A stretch of 44,064 bases of DNA from Devosia nanyangense (GCA_016213505.1 JACRAF010000012.1:1-44064); one strand, 5' to 3'; shown: positions 27,036 to 36,391, numbered from the stretch's first letter. Notes: generated from the sequence alone by a model not told the origin. Numbers and translations are program-made.

Positions 27036-27547
27036 TCGAGCCTGAGAGCGGCGACCAGACTGTCCCTGCGAGGGGTATCAACATCGGCGAGAAGTTCTCG
27101 GAGGTAGGTTTCGCCGGCTTCGCCGAAGCCTACACCGACGTCATTGTGATGATCTGCGAAGCTTCGATCCCAGCTGGCTAGTTCGCCTTCCCCGAGCAAC
27201 CGTTCGGGAACGGCCAGGACGCCGAAAGTGTCGCGTGCCGAACTGTACCCGATTGCCTCACCCGCGCTGAAGTAGCAGTCCGCGCCGAGACGGTGCTCAT
27301 TGCGATAGTCTGCAAGCACCGCAGCCTCAAACTCGGCGCCGGAGCGAAAGGCAAGATCCATCGGCGCCATGATCTCGAAGACGATGTGGGCCAGCGCGCC
27401 GCCGGGGGCGGCGATACGATCCCAAATCGATGAACGGAGTTCATCGGGCTCGATGATGTCTCGCGTCAACAGGACAACCGCTCCCGGTTGCTTGAATCGG
27501 CGCAGGCTTTCGAGGGGAAACTCCAGATCAGTCAGTGTGAGCGTCAT
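27032..27547 (-). CDS. Hypothetical protein
   Basis: 171 aa, acidic, without signal peptide or membrane helix. I do not recognise a family. Features are a GAVVLLTRDIIEP segment near residue 22 and a Gly/Asp-rich middle. It overlaps the end of rsmD by 20 bases and the end of the convergent mutL by 4, and has GGAGG a few bases before its ATG, so translation is plausible. It is the last gene of the ileS-to-rsmD minus-strand stretch. It may be lineage-specific. Confidence 0.6.
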   Translation of the reverse strand: MTLTLTDLEFPLESLRRFKQPGAVVLLTRDIIEPDELRSSIWDRIAAPGGALAHIVFEIMAPMDLAFRSGAEFEAAVLADYRNEHRLGADCYFSAGEAIGYSSARDTFGVLAVPERLLGEGELASWDRSFADHHNDVGVGFGEAGETYLRELLADVDTPRRDSLVAALRLD

Positions 27548-28106
27548 CGTCCTCCACCAGATTCAAGATGTGAACCGCCGCCGCGCCATATTCGCGGCGA
27601 TCGTCGAGCGCAAAGCCTTCGGGCAGAGTCACTGCCACCTCGCTCCCCTCCTCCAGCACGAGGATCGTCTCTGGCTTCAGCCAGCCGCCGTCGCGGAGCG
27701 AGGCGAGCGCTTGTTCGCCGAGGCCTTGACCGTAGGGCGGATCGAGGAACACCAGGTCGACCGGGCCCATCGTGCCGGCCGGGCCCAGCGCCGTGGCGTC
27801 GCGGCGGAGGAGTTTCGTGACACCCCCTGCCCCGAACGCTTCGATGTGGTCGCGGATGAGGCCGCGGGCTTCGGCGCCGGTGTCGACGAAGACCACGCTG
27901 GCGGCGCCGCGGGACAGCGCCTCGAGCCCGAGCGCGCCGGTGCCGGCGAAGAGATCGAGAACGCGCAGGCCGTCGAAGCTCGGCCCGATGCGGCTCGCGA
28001 GGATGTTGAAGACGGATTCGCGGACGCGGTCGGCGGTCGGCCGGATCGAGTCATCCGCGGGCGCGCTCAATTGCTTGCCCCGGAATTTTCCGGCGACGAT
28101 GCGCAT
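27528..28106 (-). CDS. rsmD: 16S rRNA (guanine(966)-N(2))-methyltransferase
   Basis: 192 aa SAM-dependent methyltransferase acting on G966 of 16S rRNA. It starts MRIVAGKFRGKQL, has the substrate loop RPTADRVRESVFN, motif I LDLFAGTGALGLEALSRGA and the catalytic FLDPPYG (about residue 130). The start codon shares its A with the stop codon of the upstream pseudouridine synthase (TGATG), a coupled arrangement common in alphaproteobacteria. Confidence 0.96.
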   Translation of the reverse strand: MRIVAGKFRGKQLSAPADDSIRPTADRVRESVFNILASRIGPSFDGLRVLDLFAGTGALGLEALSRGAASVVFVDTGAEARGLIRDHIEAFGAGGVTKLLRRDATALGPAGTMGPVDLVFLDPPYGQGLGEQALASLRDGGWLKPETILVLEEGSEVAVTLPEGFALDDRREYGAAAVHILNLVEDDDAHTD

Positions 28107-29821
28107 CAGGCGCGGGTGGGCTTTGGCCGCGGGCGGCGCGGACGATCACCACCCGGGCCGGAGCCGCGCGGGCGCTTGCCCGCAGGGGCGGCGCCGGCGG
28201 GACGCGGGCCACGCGCGATGCGGGCTTCGGCGCCCGTCGGACGCGGGCCGCGCGGCTTGTCCCCATAGTCGCGCTTGGGCTTGTCGGCATAGGACCGCTT
28301 CGGCGCACCGGCGTCAGCTGCGGGCCGGCCGGTGTAGGGACGCTTGGGGCGGCCGGCGAAATCGCCCTTCGGCTTGTCGCCGAAGCTCGGCTTGTCGCCA
28401 TACGCCCGCTTCGGCCGATCGGCATAGTCGCGCTTCGGGCCATCGGCGCCAGCCGCGGGGCGGCCGGTGTAGGGCCGCTTCGGACCGTCCCCAAAGCTCT
28501 TGCCGCCGAAGGGTTTGGCGCCGAAGGCCTTTGGCTTGTCGCCAAAATCCTTGCGCGGACCAAAATCCTTGCGCGGGCCTTTGACGAAATCGCCTCGCGG
28601 CTTGTCGCCATAGGCGCGCTTCGGACGCTCGGCGGCGCCGGCTACCACTTTGTCGAAACTCTTCTTGAACGGCCCCTGGCCGCCCTCGGGTTTGGCGCCC
28701 GGAGGACCGCCACGCGGCGGCTTCTTGCCGTAGAGTTTTTGGACGAACTCGGCCTCGGCGCCATCGTCGTGGAAGATCTTCCGCGCCGGGCCGGTCTCGA
28801 CCGGTTCTTCGCGCTTGGGCCGCGGACGGTCGGGGAAGCGGCCGCCGGGGCGATCCTTGCGCGGCGGGCGATCCTCTTCCTTCATCTCGCGCGGGCCGCG
28901 GTCGGGCCGGTCGGTGAAGCGGAAACGCTCGGTGCGGTCGGCCATGGCCTTGCGCTGCGCCGGCGGTTCCTTGCCGGGGGCGGCGGCGCGGAGCGCCGGA
29001 TTGGCCGCACCGCGCGCCAGCCGGATCGCCGCCGGCTCGGGCAGTTCGCTGTCGAAATCAACGCCGGCCTCGTCGGCGAGGCGCTTGCCGAGCTGGTCGC
29101 GGAGGATGCGGGCCTTGACCACTTCGACCGCGCCGATCGGCAGGTCGTTGAGCTGGAACGGACCGAAGCTGACGCGGATCAGCCGGTTGACGGTGAGGCC
29201 GAGGGCGCCGAGGACATTCTTGACCTCGCGGTTCTTGCCCTCGCGCAACGCCAGGAGCAGCCAGACATTGCTGCCCTGCTCGCGTTCGAGCGTCGCCTCG
29301 ATGGGCCCGTACTGGATGCCGTCGATCTCGATGCCATCCTTGAGGACGTCGAGCTGCGGCTGGGTGATGGTGCCGAAAGCGCGGACGCGATACTTGCGCA
29401 GCCAGCCGGTTGCCGGCAGCTCCAGCACGCGCTTCAGCCCACCATCGTTGGTGAGCAGCAGCAGGCCCTCGGTGTTGATGTCGAGCCGGCCGATGGAGAC
29501 GACGCGCGGCAGGCCCTGCTCCTCGAGCCGGTCGAACACCGTCTCGCGGCCCTCGGGATCCTTCTCGGTGACCACCAGCCCTGCCGGCTTGTGATAGAGC
29601 CAGACGCGGGTGCCCTGGCGGGCAGCGAGCGGCTGGCCGTCGACGCGGACCTGATCCTTTTCGGTGACGTTGAAGGCCGGGGTGCGGATCACCTTGCCGT
29701 TGACGGCAACGCGGCCGTCCTTGATCCACAACTCAGCGTCGCGGCGCGAGCAGAGGCCGGCGCGGGCGATGACTTTGGCGAGCCGGTCGCCGGCGAAGGT
29801 CTGGGGGGCGGTGTCGGACAT
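28106..29821 (-). CDS. 23S rRNA pseudouridine synthase RluB-like, with a long basic repetitive tail
   Basis: 571 aa. The S4 RNA-binding domain (RLAKVIARAGLCSRRDAELWIKDGRVAVNG, about residues 13-42) and RsuA/RluB-type catalytic domain (GRLDINTEGLLLLTNDGG, about residues 121-138, containing the catalytic Asp) end near residue 260. About 300 further residues are Lys/Arg/Pro/Gly-rich and disordered, with tandem repeats of the KRPYTGRPAA type (two copies of about 45 residues from 448). RluB modifies U2605 of 23S rRNA. Basic tails are known in alphaproteobacterial members, but this one is longer than the enzyme core. Confidence 0.9.
   Translation of the reverse strand: MSDTAPQTFAGDRLAKVIARAGLCSRRDAELWIKDGRVAVNGKVIRTPAFNVTEKDQVRVDGQPLAARQGTRVWLYHKPAGLVVTEKDPEGRETVFDRLEEQGLPRVVSIGRLDINTEGLLLLTNDGGLKRVLELPATGWLRKYRVRAFGTITQPQLDVLKDGIEIDGIQYGPIEATLEREQGSNVWLLLALREGKNREVKNVLGALGLTVNRLIRVSFGPFQLNDLPIGAVEVVKARILRDQLGKRLADEAGVDFDSELPEPAAIRLARGAANPALRAAAPGKEPPAQRKAMADRTERFRFTDRPDRGPREMKEEDRPPRKDRPGGRFPDRPRPKREEPVETGPARKIFHDDGAEAEFVQKLYGKKPPRGGPPGAKPEGGQGPFKKSFDKVVAGAAERPKRAYGDKPRGDFVKGPRKDFGPRKDFGDKPKAFGAKPFGGKSFGDGPKRPYTGRPAAGADGPKRDYADRPKRAYGDKPSFGDKPKGDFAGRPKRPYTGRPAADAGAPKRSYADKPKRDYGDKPRGPRPTGAEARIARGPRPAGAAPAGKRPRGSGPGGDRPRRPRPKPTRA
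28241..28480 (-). repeat. Tandem in-gene repeat in the pseudouridine synthase tail
   Basis: Two successive copies, about 135 bases apart, encode KRPYTGRPAA followed by PKRxYADxPKRxYGDKP (copies starting at codons 448 and 493). The second copy is shorter. The similarity is at both DNA and protein level, which points to duplication inside the gene. Shorter KDFG and YGDKP units repeat before and after. Confidence 0.7.
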
Positions 29822-29893
29822 TTTGAACTCCTGCGGGACCGGGCCGGGGGGCGGGGGTCAGCGCATCATCGAGTGGGTCGGTCGGGCATGACC

Positions 29894-29998
29894 TAGAGCG
29901 GGATGCGTTTTGATGCAATCAAAACACCCGCTCCATCTCTTTGTTGTCGCATCGTCTTTGCGGAAAACCGGAAGGCCACTTTTCCGCACGATGCTCCA
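29894..29998. repeat. Rhizobial-type two-hairpin intergenic repeat, copy B
   Basis: The first hairpin pairs GAGCGGG and GTTTTGAT with ATCAAAAC and CCCGCTC around a GCA loop. The second pairs GCATCGT and GCGGAAAA with TTTTCCGC and ACGATGC. The organisation, spacing and the central GGAAAACCGG core match copy A at 14555-14660, though the sequences have diverged. It lies upstream of the rluB-like start and could act as its leader or a transcript boundary. Confidence 0.72.
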
Positions 29999-30000
29999 GG

Positions 30001-30026
30001 CCAGAAGCCGGAACACCGGCTTCTGG
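30001..30026 (-). terminator. Hairpin after the lipoprotein gene
   Basis: CCAGAAGCCGG (30001-30011) pairs perfectly with CCGGCTTCTGG (30016-30026), an 11-bp stem with a 4-base AACA loop, 12 bases beyond the lipoprotein gene's stop. There is no T tract on either side, so it is a candidate transcript-end stabiliser or part of the adjacent repeat rather than a proven terminator. Confidence 0.45.
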
Positions 30027-30037
30027 AATCCTGCCCG

Positions 30038-30637
30038 TCAGCCGTTCTTCAGAAGGGCCTTGCGGATTTCCGGCGGGCAGGCCGGGTCGTTGACGGAGAC
30101 GAGTTCGCCATTGGCGGCGAGGCAGACGAGATCGACCTGGCCGGCGGCGACTGTGAAGTACTCTGCCGACGGGGTGAAGATCGAACGCTTGCCGCTCAGC
30201 CGCGCCGCCTTCATGCGGGCGGTGAGCTTCTGCACTTCCGCGTCGGTGAGCGGCCGGCCATCGACCGTGTGGATGTCGACGACGCGGGCCTGCCGCAGGC
30301 GATTGAGATCGTCCTGGGTCAGGCCGGTGGTGTCGACCTTCACCTTGTCGGAGTCCACGGGCAGCATGGCGACGGTGGTGTCTTCGGTCGGCGATGGCAG
30401 GCTGGTGGTGCTCTTGGGCATCACCAGCGGCCCGCGCGGATTGGTCGGGTCGGGCTTCACGTCCTGCGGAACGAGGCCAAGACCCTGGGCGGTCGAGGTC
30501 ATCACTTCGCGCTCGAAAGTGCCCACATCGGTGAACGCGTTGGTGCCTTCGGTGGTGGTGCAGGCGGAAAGCCCCGCGGAGACCAGCAGGATTGCGGCCA
30601 GAGCTGTGGACCGCCGCCCGATCAAGTCAAACGCCAT
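30038..30637 (-). CDS. Hypothetical lipoprotein
   Basis: 199 aa from ATG 30637 (GGGAAG 5 bases upstream; the longer frame to 30679 is unsupported). A basic start, hydrophobic helix and lipobox LSAC near residue 27 mark it as a lipoprotein. The mature part begins with a Thr-rich linker and has a C-terminal block KRSIFTPSAEYFTVAAGQVDLVCLAANGELV; I do not recognise the family. It is placed after lspA, the signal peptidase that would process it. Confidence 0.75.
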   Translation of the reverse strand: MAFDLIGRRSTALAAILLVSAGLSACTTTEGTNAFTDVGTFEREVMTSTAQGLGLVPQDVKPDPTNPRGPLVMPKSTTSLPSPTEDTTVAMLPVDSDKVKVDTTGLTQDDLNRLRQARVVDIHTVDGRPLTDAEVQKLTARMKAARLSGKRSIFTPSAEYFTVAAGQVDLVCLAANGELVSVNDPACPPEIRKALLKNG

Positions 30638-30715
30638 GAAACTTCCCTTCCGCCCCGACCGGCTGGGCTTATAGCCCACACGGCCGCCTAAGGCCAGATT
30701 CTGGCAGCAATTGGT

Positions 30716-31222
30716 TCACGCCGGGTTTGTCGCGCCCCGCCTGCCGATTCCGAGGAAATCGAGGAGCAAAAGACACACACCGAGGGTGATTGCCCCGTCG
30801 GCGAGGTTGAAGATGAACAGCGAGACGCCGCCGAAATGCAGCCAGAAGAAATCGGCCACGGCGCCGTAGAGCCAACGATCGAGGGCGTTCGAAAGGGCGC
30901 CACCAATGCAGATGGCAAGCCCGCAGCGCACCAGCAGCGAAGGCGAGCGCAACCACCAAACGACCAGCGCACCAAGCGCGGCGGCGATGACGATGGCAAT
31001 GCCCCACAGCGGCAGCCAGCTCAGCAGGCCGTAGGAGACACCGGGGTTGTAGACGAGACCCAGATCGAGGAATGGCAGCACCGGCGTGAACTGGCCCTCA
31101 GGCCAGTGCAGCACCTCGATCTGCACATATTTGTGCAGCCGGTCGGCGGCGAAGGCGGCGAGACCGAGCAGGAGGGAGACGATGAGGCCGGTGCGGGTCA
31201 CCACATCACCCGCAGTCGGCAC
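30716..31222 (-). CDS. lspA: Lipoprotein signal peptidase
   Basis: 168 aa with four membrane helices. It cleaves signal peptides of prolipoproteins before the lipid-modified Cys. The two catalytic aspartates are in ALSNALDRWLYGAVADFF and FNLADGAI (about residues 110 and 143). The NPGVSYGLL motif replaces the more usual NxGAAFG. Its GTG start is 6 bases from the outer arm of the palindromic repeat at 31229-31363, which supplies GGAGAAGG as the only visible ribosome-binding site. GTG codons 7 or 8 are alternative starts. Confidence 0.92.
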   Translation of the reverse strand: MPTAGDVVTRTGLIVSLLLGLAAFAADRLHKYVQIEVLHWPEGQFTPVLPFLDLGLVYNPGVSYGLLSWLPLWGIAIVIAAALGALVVWWLRSPSLLVRCGLAICIGGALSNALDRWLYGAVADFFWLHFGGVSLFIFNLADGAITLGVCLLLLDFLGIGRRGATNPA

Positions 31223-31228
31223 GAATTC

Positions 31229-31363
31229 CCTTCTCCCCTTGAGGGAGAAGGTGCCCGAAGGGCGGATGAGGGGTGAGCCTCAACCACCGCGGATGCGGAG
31301 AAAAACCCCTCATCCGTCTCGGCCCAAACGGGCCGATCCACCTTCTCCCTCAAGGGGAGAAGG
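31229..31363. repeat. 135-bp nested palindromic repeat between ileS and lspA
   Basis: Perfect 25-base arms (31229-31253 and 31339-31363) face each other, plus an inner 11-base pair GGATGAGGGGT/ACCCCTCATCC (31264-31274, 31305-31315). Each outer arm is itself a small hairpin (CCTTCTCC/GGAGAAGG), and CGGCCC-AAAC-GGGCCG (31320-31335) is a further one. This is the structure of the CTTCTCCCCTTGAGGGAGAAGG repeats common in rhizobial intergenic DNA. Confidence 0.85.
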
Positions 31364-31388
31364 CGACGCGGCGCCATCACAGCATCCA

Positions 31389-34337
31389 TCATAGCCCCGC
31401 CGCTTTCCGCTCGCGCATGGCCTGGGCGTCGCGGGCGCTGAGATCGGGGTAGTCCGGATCACTCCCGACATCAGTCGTGACCTTCCACGAGCGGGCGCAA
31501 CGGGTGCCTTCGGCTTTGGCGAAGACGACGCCGACACCGGCAACGTCATCGAGCCGGAAGGCATCGGCGGGCGCTTCGCCGGTGGTCACCGCGATCGAGG
31601 AAGTGATGGCGATCTCGGCGAGATCGGTGCCGGCAAGCGCGGCGAGCAGTTCGGGGTTGGCGACGTATACGCTTGGGCCAGCCTCGAGCGAGGAGCCGAT
31701 CACTTTGTCGCGGCGAGCGATTTCGAGGGCGCCGTTGACGACGCGGCGGACCTCCCGGATCTTCTCCCACTTGTCGGCCAAGGGCTTGTCGGCCCATTCG
31801 GGCGGAACAACCGGGAACAGCCTGAGGTGCACGGACTCGGCTTTGTCGGAATGTCGTTCCAGCCAGCACTCCTCCATGGTGAACACCAGGATCGGGGCGA
31901 GCCAGGCAGTCAGGCAATCGAAGACGCGATCGATCACGGTCAGCGCCGCCTTGCGGCGCACCGAGCTCAGCGGATCGCAGTACAGCGCGTCCTTGCGGAT
32001 ATCGAAGTAGAACGCCGAGAGTTCGACATTCATGAAATTGGAGAGCGCCGCGACGACGCGCTTGTAGTCGTATTGGGCATAGGCCTCGCGGACCAGCGTG
32101 TCGAGTTCGTGGAGGCGGTTGAGGATCAGCCGCTCGAGCTCGGGCATGTCGGCCAGCGCGACGGCTTCCTCGGGCTTGTAGTGCGCGAGATTGCCGAGCA
32201 GCCAGCGCATGGTGTTGCGGAGCTTGCGGTAACTGTCGACCGTGGTGTTGATGATCTCCTTGCCGATGCGCAGATCGTCGGCGTAGTCGGACGCTGCGAC
32301 CCAGAGGCGCAGGATGTCGGCGCCGTATTGCTTGATGATGTCCTGCGGGGCGACGGTATTGCCCAGCGATTTCGACATCTTCTTGCCCTCGCCGTCGAGG
32401 GTGAAGCCGTGCGTCAGCACGCTCGCATAGGGCGCGAAGCCGTTGGTGGCGCAACTCTCGAGCAGCGAGGAATGGAACCAGCCGCGATGCTGGTCGGAAC
32501 CCTCGAGATACATGTTGGCCGGCCAGTTGAGGTCCTGCCATTTCTGCTTGTTGCGCAGCACCCAGCTGTGCGTCGTGCCGCTCTCGAACCAGACGTCGAG
32601 GATATCGTCGATCTTGGTCCAGGCGTCGGGATCGGGCACGGCGTCGCCGAGAAAACGCTCTTTCGCGCCGGGCTTGAACCAGGCGTCGGCGCCCTCTTCC
32701 TCAAAAGCCTGGGCGATGCGATGATTGACGACCTCGTCCTTGAGGATGTCGTTGGTCTCGACGTTGTAGAACACCGCGATCGGCACGCCCCAGGCGCGCT
32801 GGCGGGAGAGCACCCAATCGGGCCGCTCGGCGATCATCGAGCGCAGGCGGTTCTGGCCGGCGGGCGGGTAGAACGCCGTCGCATCGATGGCGGCGAGGGC
32901 ACGGGTACGCAGGGTATCGGCGGCTTTGCCGTCGATGTCGCGATCCATATAGACGAACCATTGCGGCGTGTTGCGGAAGATGATGGGCTTCTTGCTGCGC
33001 CACGAATGCGGGTACTGGTGCTTGACGCGGCCACGCGCGACCATCGCGCCGCGTTCGGCGAGCGCGGCGATGACGCGGTTGTTGGCGTCGCCCTTCTTGC
33101 CGGCATCGTCGAGGATGCGCGCGCCCGTAAAGCCCGGCGCGGCGTCGGTGTAGAAGCCGGCGTCGTCGACGACGTAGGGGATGGCGGTGTCGATGCCGAG
33201 CGCCTGGAGCTTGCGGCCGGAGTCCATCCAGATGCCGAAATCGTCGAGGCCGTGGCCGGGTGCGGTGTGAACGAACCCGGTGCCGGTGTCGTCCGTCACG
33301 TGCTCGCCTTCGAGCAGCGGCACCTCGAACTCATAGCCGCCGCCGAGCCCGCGCAGCGGGTGGTTGCAAGAGACGATCTTGCTCAGGTCGACATCGCTCA
33401 GGCGGGTGAATTCCTCGACCTTGGCCTTGGCAAAAGTGTCGGCGGCGAGCTTGTCGGCCAGCACGTATTTCTCGCCCACCGAGGCCCAGTTGCCCTCGGG
33501 CGCCCTGGTGACCTCGTAGAGGCCATAGGCGATCCGGCCGGAATAGCTGATGGCGCGGTTGGCGGGGATGGTCCAGGGCGTCGTCGTCCAGATGACGACG
33601 AAGGCGTTGAGGTCCTCGAAATCGGCGCTCCAGAACGGCGCGTTGCCCGAGCGGATCGGGAATTTCACCCAGATCGTGTCGCTCTCATAGTCGGCATATT
33701 CGATCTCGGCCTCGGCGAGCGCCGTGCGTTCGACCACCGACCACATCACCGGTTTGGAACCGCGATACAACTGCCCGGACGCCGCGATCTTCATCAGCTC
33801 GCGGGCGATCTGCGCCTCGGCGTCGAAGCTCATGGTGAGATAGGGGTTCTTCCAGTCGCCGATGACGCCCAGGCGCTTGAACTCCTCGCGCTGCACGTCG
33901 ACCCAGTGCTGCGCAAAGGTCCGGCACTCGGCGCGGAATTCGTTGATCTCGACGTCGTTCTTGTCCTTGCCCTTGGCGCGATACTGTTCCTCGATCTTCC
34001 ACTCGATGGGCAGGCCGTGACAGTCCCAGCCCGGCACGTAGGCCGAGTTGTAGCCGAGCATGTTCATCGAGCGCGAAACGAGGTCCTTGAGCGTTTTGTT
34101 GAGGGCGTGGCCGATATGGATGTTGCCGTTGGCATAGGGCGGGCCGTCATGCAGCGTGAACAGGGGGCGCCCTTTCGCGGCGGCCCTCTGCGTGCCGTAG
34201 AGATCCATCGCCTCCCAGCGGGCGAGCCATTGCGGCTCGCGCTCGGGCAGGCCGGCCCGCATGGGGAAACTGGTCTCGGGCAGGAACAGGGTCGCGGAAT
34301 AGTCCGTCTCGGCCGCGGCCTTCTGGGTGTCGTTCAT
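31389..34337 (-). CDS. ileS: Isoleucine--tRNA ligase
   Basis: 982 aa class I synthetase. HIGH appears as [15 protein letters not shown] (about residue 70) and KMSKS as KKMSKSLGN (about residue 650), with the editing domain between. The C-terminus reads [31 protein letters not shown] in place of the Cys4 zinc knuckle of enterobacterial IleS. This degenerate form is usual in alphaproteobacteria. It is transcribed after ribF (91-base gap) and before lspA, from which it is separated by the palindromic repeat. Confidence 0.97.
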   Translation of the reverse strand: MNDTQKAAAETDYSATLFLPETSFPMRAGLPEREPQWLARWEAMDLYGTQRAAAKGRPLFTLHDGPPYANGNIHIGHALNKTLKDLVSRSMNMLGYNSAYVPGWDCHGLPIEWKIEEQYRAKGKDKNDVEINEFRAECRTFAQHWVDVQREEFKRLGVIGDWKNPYLTMSFDAEAQIARELMKIAASGQLYRGSKPVMWSVVERTALAEAEIEYADYESDTIWVKFPIRSGNAPFWSADFEDLNAFVVIWTTTPWTIPANRAISYSGRIAYGLYEVTRAPEGNWASVGEKYVLADKLAADTFAKAKVEEFTRLSDVDLSKIVSCNHPLRGLGGGYEFEVPLLEGEHVTDDTGTGFVHTAPGHGLDDFGIWMDSGRKLQALGIDTAIPYVVDDAGFYTDAAPGFTGARILDDAGKKGDANNRVIAALAERGAMVARGRVKHQYPHSWRSKKPIIFRNTPQWFVYMDRDIDGKAADTLRTRALAAIDATAFYPPAGQNRLRSMIAERPDWVLSRQRAWGVPIAVFYNVETNDILKDEVVNHRIAQAFEEEGADAWFKPGAKERFLGDAVPDPDAWTKIDDILDVWFESGTTHSWVLRNKQKWQDLNWPANMYLEGSDQHRGWFHSSLLESCATNGFAPYASVLTHGFTLDGEGKKMSKSLGNTVAPQDIIKQYGADILRLWVAASDYADDLRIGKEIINTTVDSYRKLRNTMRWLLGNLAHYKPEEAVALADMPELERLILNRLHELDTLVREAYAQYDYKRVVAALSNFMNVELSAFYFDIRKDALYCDPLSSVRRKAALTVIDRVFDCLTAWLAPILVFTMEECWLERHSDKAESVHLRLFPVVPPEWADKPLADKWEKIREVRRVVNGALEIARRDKVIGSSLEAGPSVYVANPELLAALAGTDLAEIAITSSIAVTTGEAPADAFRLDDVAGVGVVFAKAEGTRCARSWKVTTDVGSDPDYPDLSARDAQAMRERKAAGL

Positions 34338-34428
34338 AGGATTTTGGGCTCGGATGCAGGAATTGCGGGCCTTTTAGCGAGAAAGGCGGGGGGGTGCCAG
34401 TGTTTTGGCTGGCGCCGTCCGGGCGATG

Positions 34429-35403
34429 CTACCCGAAGAACCCCAGCGTCTTGTCCAGCTCCGAGATCGGGCCGCATTCGCCCAGCGCCATACGGGCTTT
34501 GCGGGTGTCGCGGCCGATGGCGGCGATGAGCTCGTCGAGGCCCTTGTAGACCTCCTGCCCCCGGATATGGCCGACCAGCGCCACTTCGAGGTGCCGCCCG
34601 TAGATGTCGGCATCGAAATCGAACAGATAGGTCTCGAACGGCGGCAGCTCGTTGTTGAACATCGGCTTGCCGAAGCTGGCGACGCCATCGAACAGCCGTT
34701 CGCCGAGGCGGGCCCGCACCGCGTAGACCCACTGCGCCAGGCCGAAGGTGGACGCGGTCGAAATGTTGGCGGTCGGAAAGCCGAGCAACCGGCCGCGCTG
34801 GTCGCCCTTGATCACCTCGCCGCCGAAGAACCAGTGGTAGCCGAGCAGGCCCGTCGCGGTCTTGACGTCGCCGGCGGTCAGCGCGGCGCGGATGCGCGAG
34901 GACGACACCGCCTCTTCGCCTTCGGGCAGAAGATCGAGGATATCGACCGAGAAACCGTGCAGATTGCCGGCGGCGCGGAGGAAATCCGGCGTGCCGCCGC
35001 GGTTGTGTCCGAAATGGAAATCGGCCCCGACCACCACGCCCGAAACACGCAGCGCCTTGACCAGGAAGCGCGAGACGAAGTCCTCGGCCTCGACCATGCT
35101 GAGATCGCGCGAAAACGGCATCAAGACGATGCCGTCGAGCCCGAGTGCGGCGCAGAGCCGTGCCTTGGTATCGGGCGGGGTCAGCCGGAACATGAACGGG
35201 GACGGCGCGAAGACGTCGCGCGGATGCGGTTCGAAGGTCAGCATCACGGCGGGGACGCCGCGCGCCCGCGCCTGCGACATCATCCGCTCGAGCACCGCCT
35301 GATGGCCGCGATGGATGCCATCGAACGAGCCGATGGCGACCATCGCGCCGCGCAAGGGATGCGGGACGTTGTCGAGCCCGTCGAGGCGATAAAAGCTGGT
35401 CAC
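34429..35403 (-). CDS. ribF: Bifunctional riboflavin kinase/FAD synthetase
   Basis: 324 aa. It phosphorylates riboflavin to FMN and adenylylates FMN to FAD. The N-terminal nucleotidyltransferase domain has IGSFDGIHRGHQAVL (HxGH-like, about residue 26) and VVGADFHFGHNRGG (about residue 122). The C-terminal kinase domain has GRLLGFPTANI (about residue 193) and the GVASFGKPMFN segment. Upstream ribF next to ileS and lspA is a widely conserved gene order. Confidence 0.95.
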   Translation of the reverse strand: MTSFYRLDGLDNVPHPLRGAMVAIGSFDGIHRGHQAVLERMMSQARARGVPAVMLTFEPHPRDVFAPSPFMFRLTPPDTKARLCAALGLDGIVLMPFSRDLSMVEAEDFVSRFLVKALRVSGVVVGADFHFGHNRGGTPDFLRAAGNLHGFSVDILDLLPEGEEAVSSSRIRAALTAGDVKTATGLLGYHWFFGGEVIKGDQRGRLLGFPTANISTASTFGLAQWVYAVRARLGERLFDGVASFGKPMFNNELPPFETYLFDFDADIYGRHLEVALVGHIRGQEVYKGLDELIAAIGRDTRKARMALGECGPISELDKTLGFFG

Positions 35404-35449
35404 GCGCGGTCCCGGCGTTGGAACTGCCGGCTATATGGCAACAACGCCA

Positions 35450-36298
35450 TCACCACGCAAGGCGTGGCATGAAGCCGACCAGCCGCGCCCCGCTGGGCGC
35501 CACCAGGGCACGCGCTGCCGCCGGGTCGGGCGACCCGAAGGCATCGAGTTCGTCGGCATGGATCGAGCCGGTGACGAACAGAAAGTCGAGCCCGGCATTG
35601 GCGGCGCCGATGGCGTCGGTGCGCACGCTGTCGCCGACGGCGAGAATCCTGGTGCGCTCGAGCGCCCGGCCGGCGGCAGCCTCGGCCAGCGTCAGCGCTT
35701 CGTCATAGATCGGGCGATAGGGCTTTCCCGCCATGCGGATGCGCCCGCCATGGGCCTCGTAGAGATCGGCGAGCGCGCCACCGCAATAGATGATCCGTCC
35801 GCCATGCTCGACGACGCGATCGGGATTGGCGCAGATGAGCGGCAGGTTGCGCTTGAGCCAGAGAGCGATGCGGCCTTCGTACATATCGGGGGTGTCGTCG
35901 TCGGTATCGAGGTCGGTGACGACGACGGCCTCCGCCTCCTCGGCCGAACCGCGGATGACGCCGAGCCCCTCATAGAGCGAGTCGTCTATGCTCTGAGGGC
36001 CGATGTGATGGATCACTCTGCCGCGATAGGGGGCGATCATGGCGCGCGTCACATCGCCCGACGAGACCACCTTGTCATAGGCGTCGCGCGGCACCCCCAT
36101 GTGGTCCAGCATCTCGATGATCGGCGCCGCGGCGCGGGGAGCGTTGGTGATCAGCACGACCCGCCTGCCGCCCTGCCGGAAACGGCGCAGCGCGTCGACC
36201 GCCTCGGGGTGCGCGGCGACGCCATTGTGAACGACGCCCCAGACGTCCGAGAGAATGGCGTCATAGGCGGGGGCGAGGGCAGAAAGACGATCGGTCAT
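35450..36298 (-). CDS. HAD-type hydrolase, TIGR01459 family
   Basis: 282 aa. It is a NagD/PGP-like HAD phosphatase with motif I SDVWGVVHNG (about residues 16-25), motif II VVLITNAPRA, and motif IV GDSVRTDAIGAANAG (about residues 221-235). The TIGR01459 group is found in alphaproteobacteria next to ribF, as here. Its substrate is not established; small phosphometabolites are likely. It is 46 bases upstream of ribF in the same orientation. Confidence 0.9.
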   Translation of the reverse strand: MTDRLSALAPAYDAILSDVWGVVHNGVAAHPEAVDALRRFRQGGRRVVLITNAPRAAAPIIEMLDHMGVPRDAYDKVVSSGDVTRAMIAPYRGRVIHHIGPQSIDDSLYEGLGVIRGSAEEAEAVVVTDLDTDDDTPDMYEGRIALWLKRNLPLICANPDRVVEHGGRIIYCGGALADLYEAHGGRIRMAGKPYRPIYDEALTLAEAAAGRALERTRILAVGDSVRTDAIGAANAGLDFLFVTGSIHADELDAFGSPDPAAARALVAPSGARLVGFMPRLAW

Positions 36299-36391
36299 GC
36301 GGGTTTCATTTCAGAGCTCGTTGCTTGTGGCTATCCCCCCGCCGGCATCTTTCGCAAGGGGTAGGTGGCCCGCGCGCGCGGATGCGGAGGA

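Noticed and set aside
31229..31363. CRISPR-like array from repeated CTTCTCCC blocks
   Set aside because: The copies are inverted, not direct, and there are no spacers; this is a palindromic repeat.
34338..34428. T-box or other riboswitch upstream of ileS
   Set aside because: The 91-base gap has only a weak 5-bp stem; T-box leaders are not expected in alphaproteobacteria.
31827..34529. 900-codon open frame on the plus strand
   Set aside because: It is wholly antisense to ileS, with a composition typical of the complementary strand of a GC-rich gene; ileS has intact family motifs.
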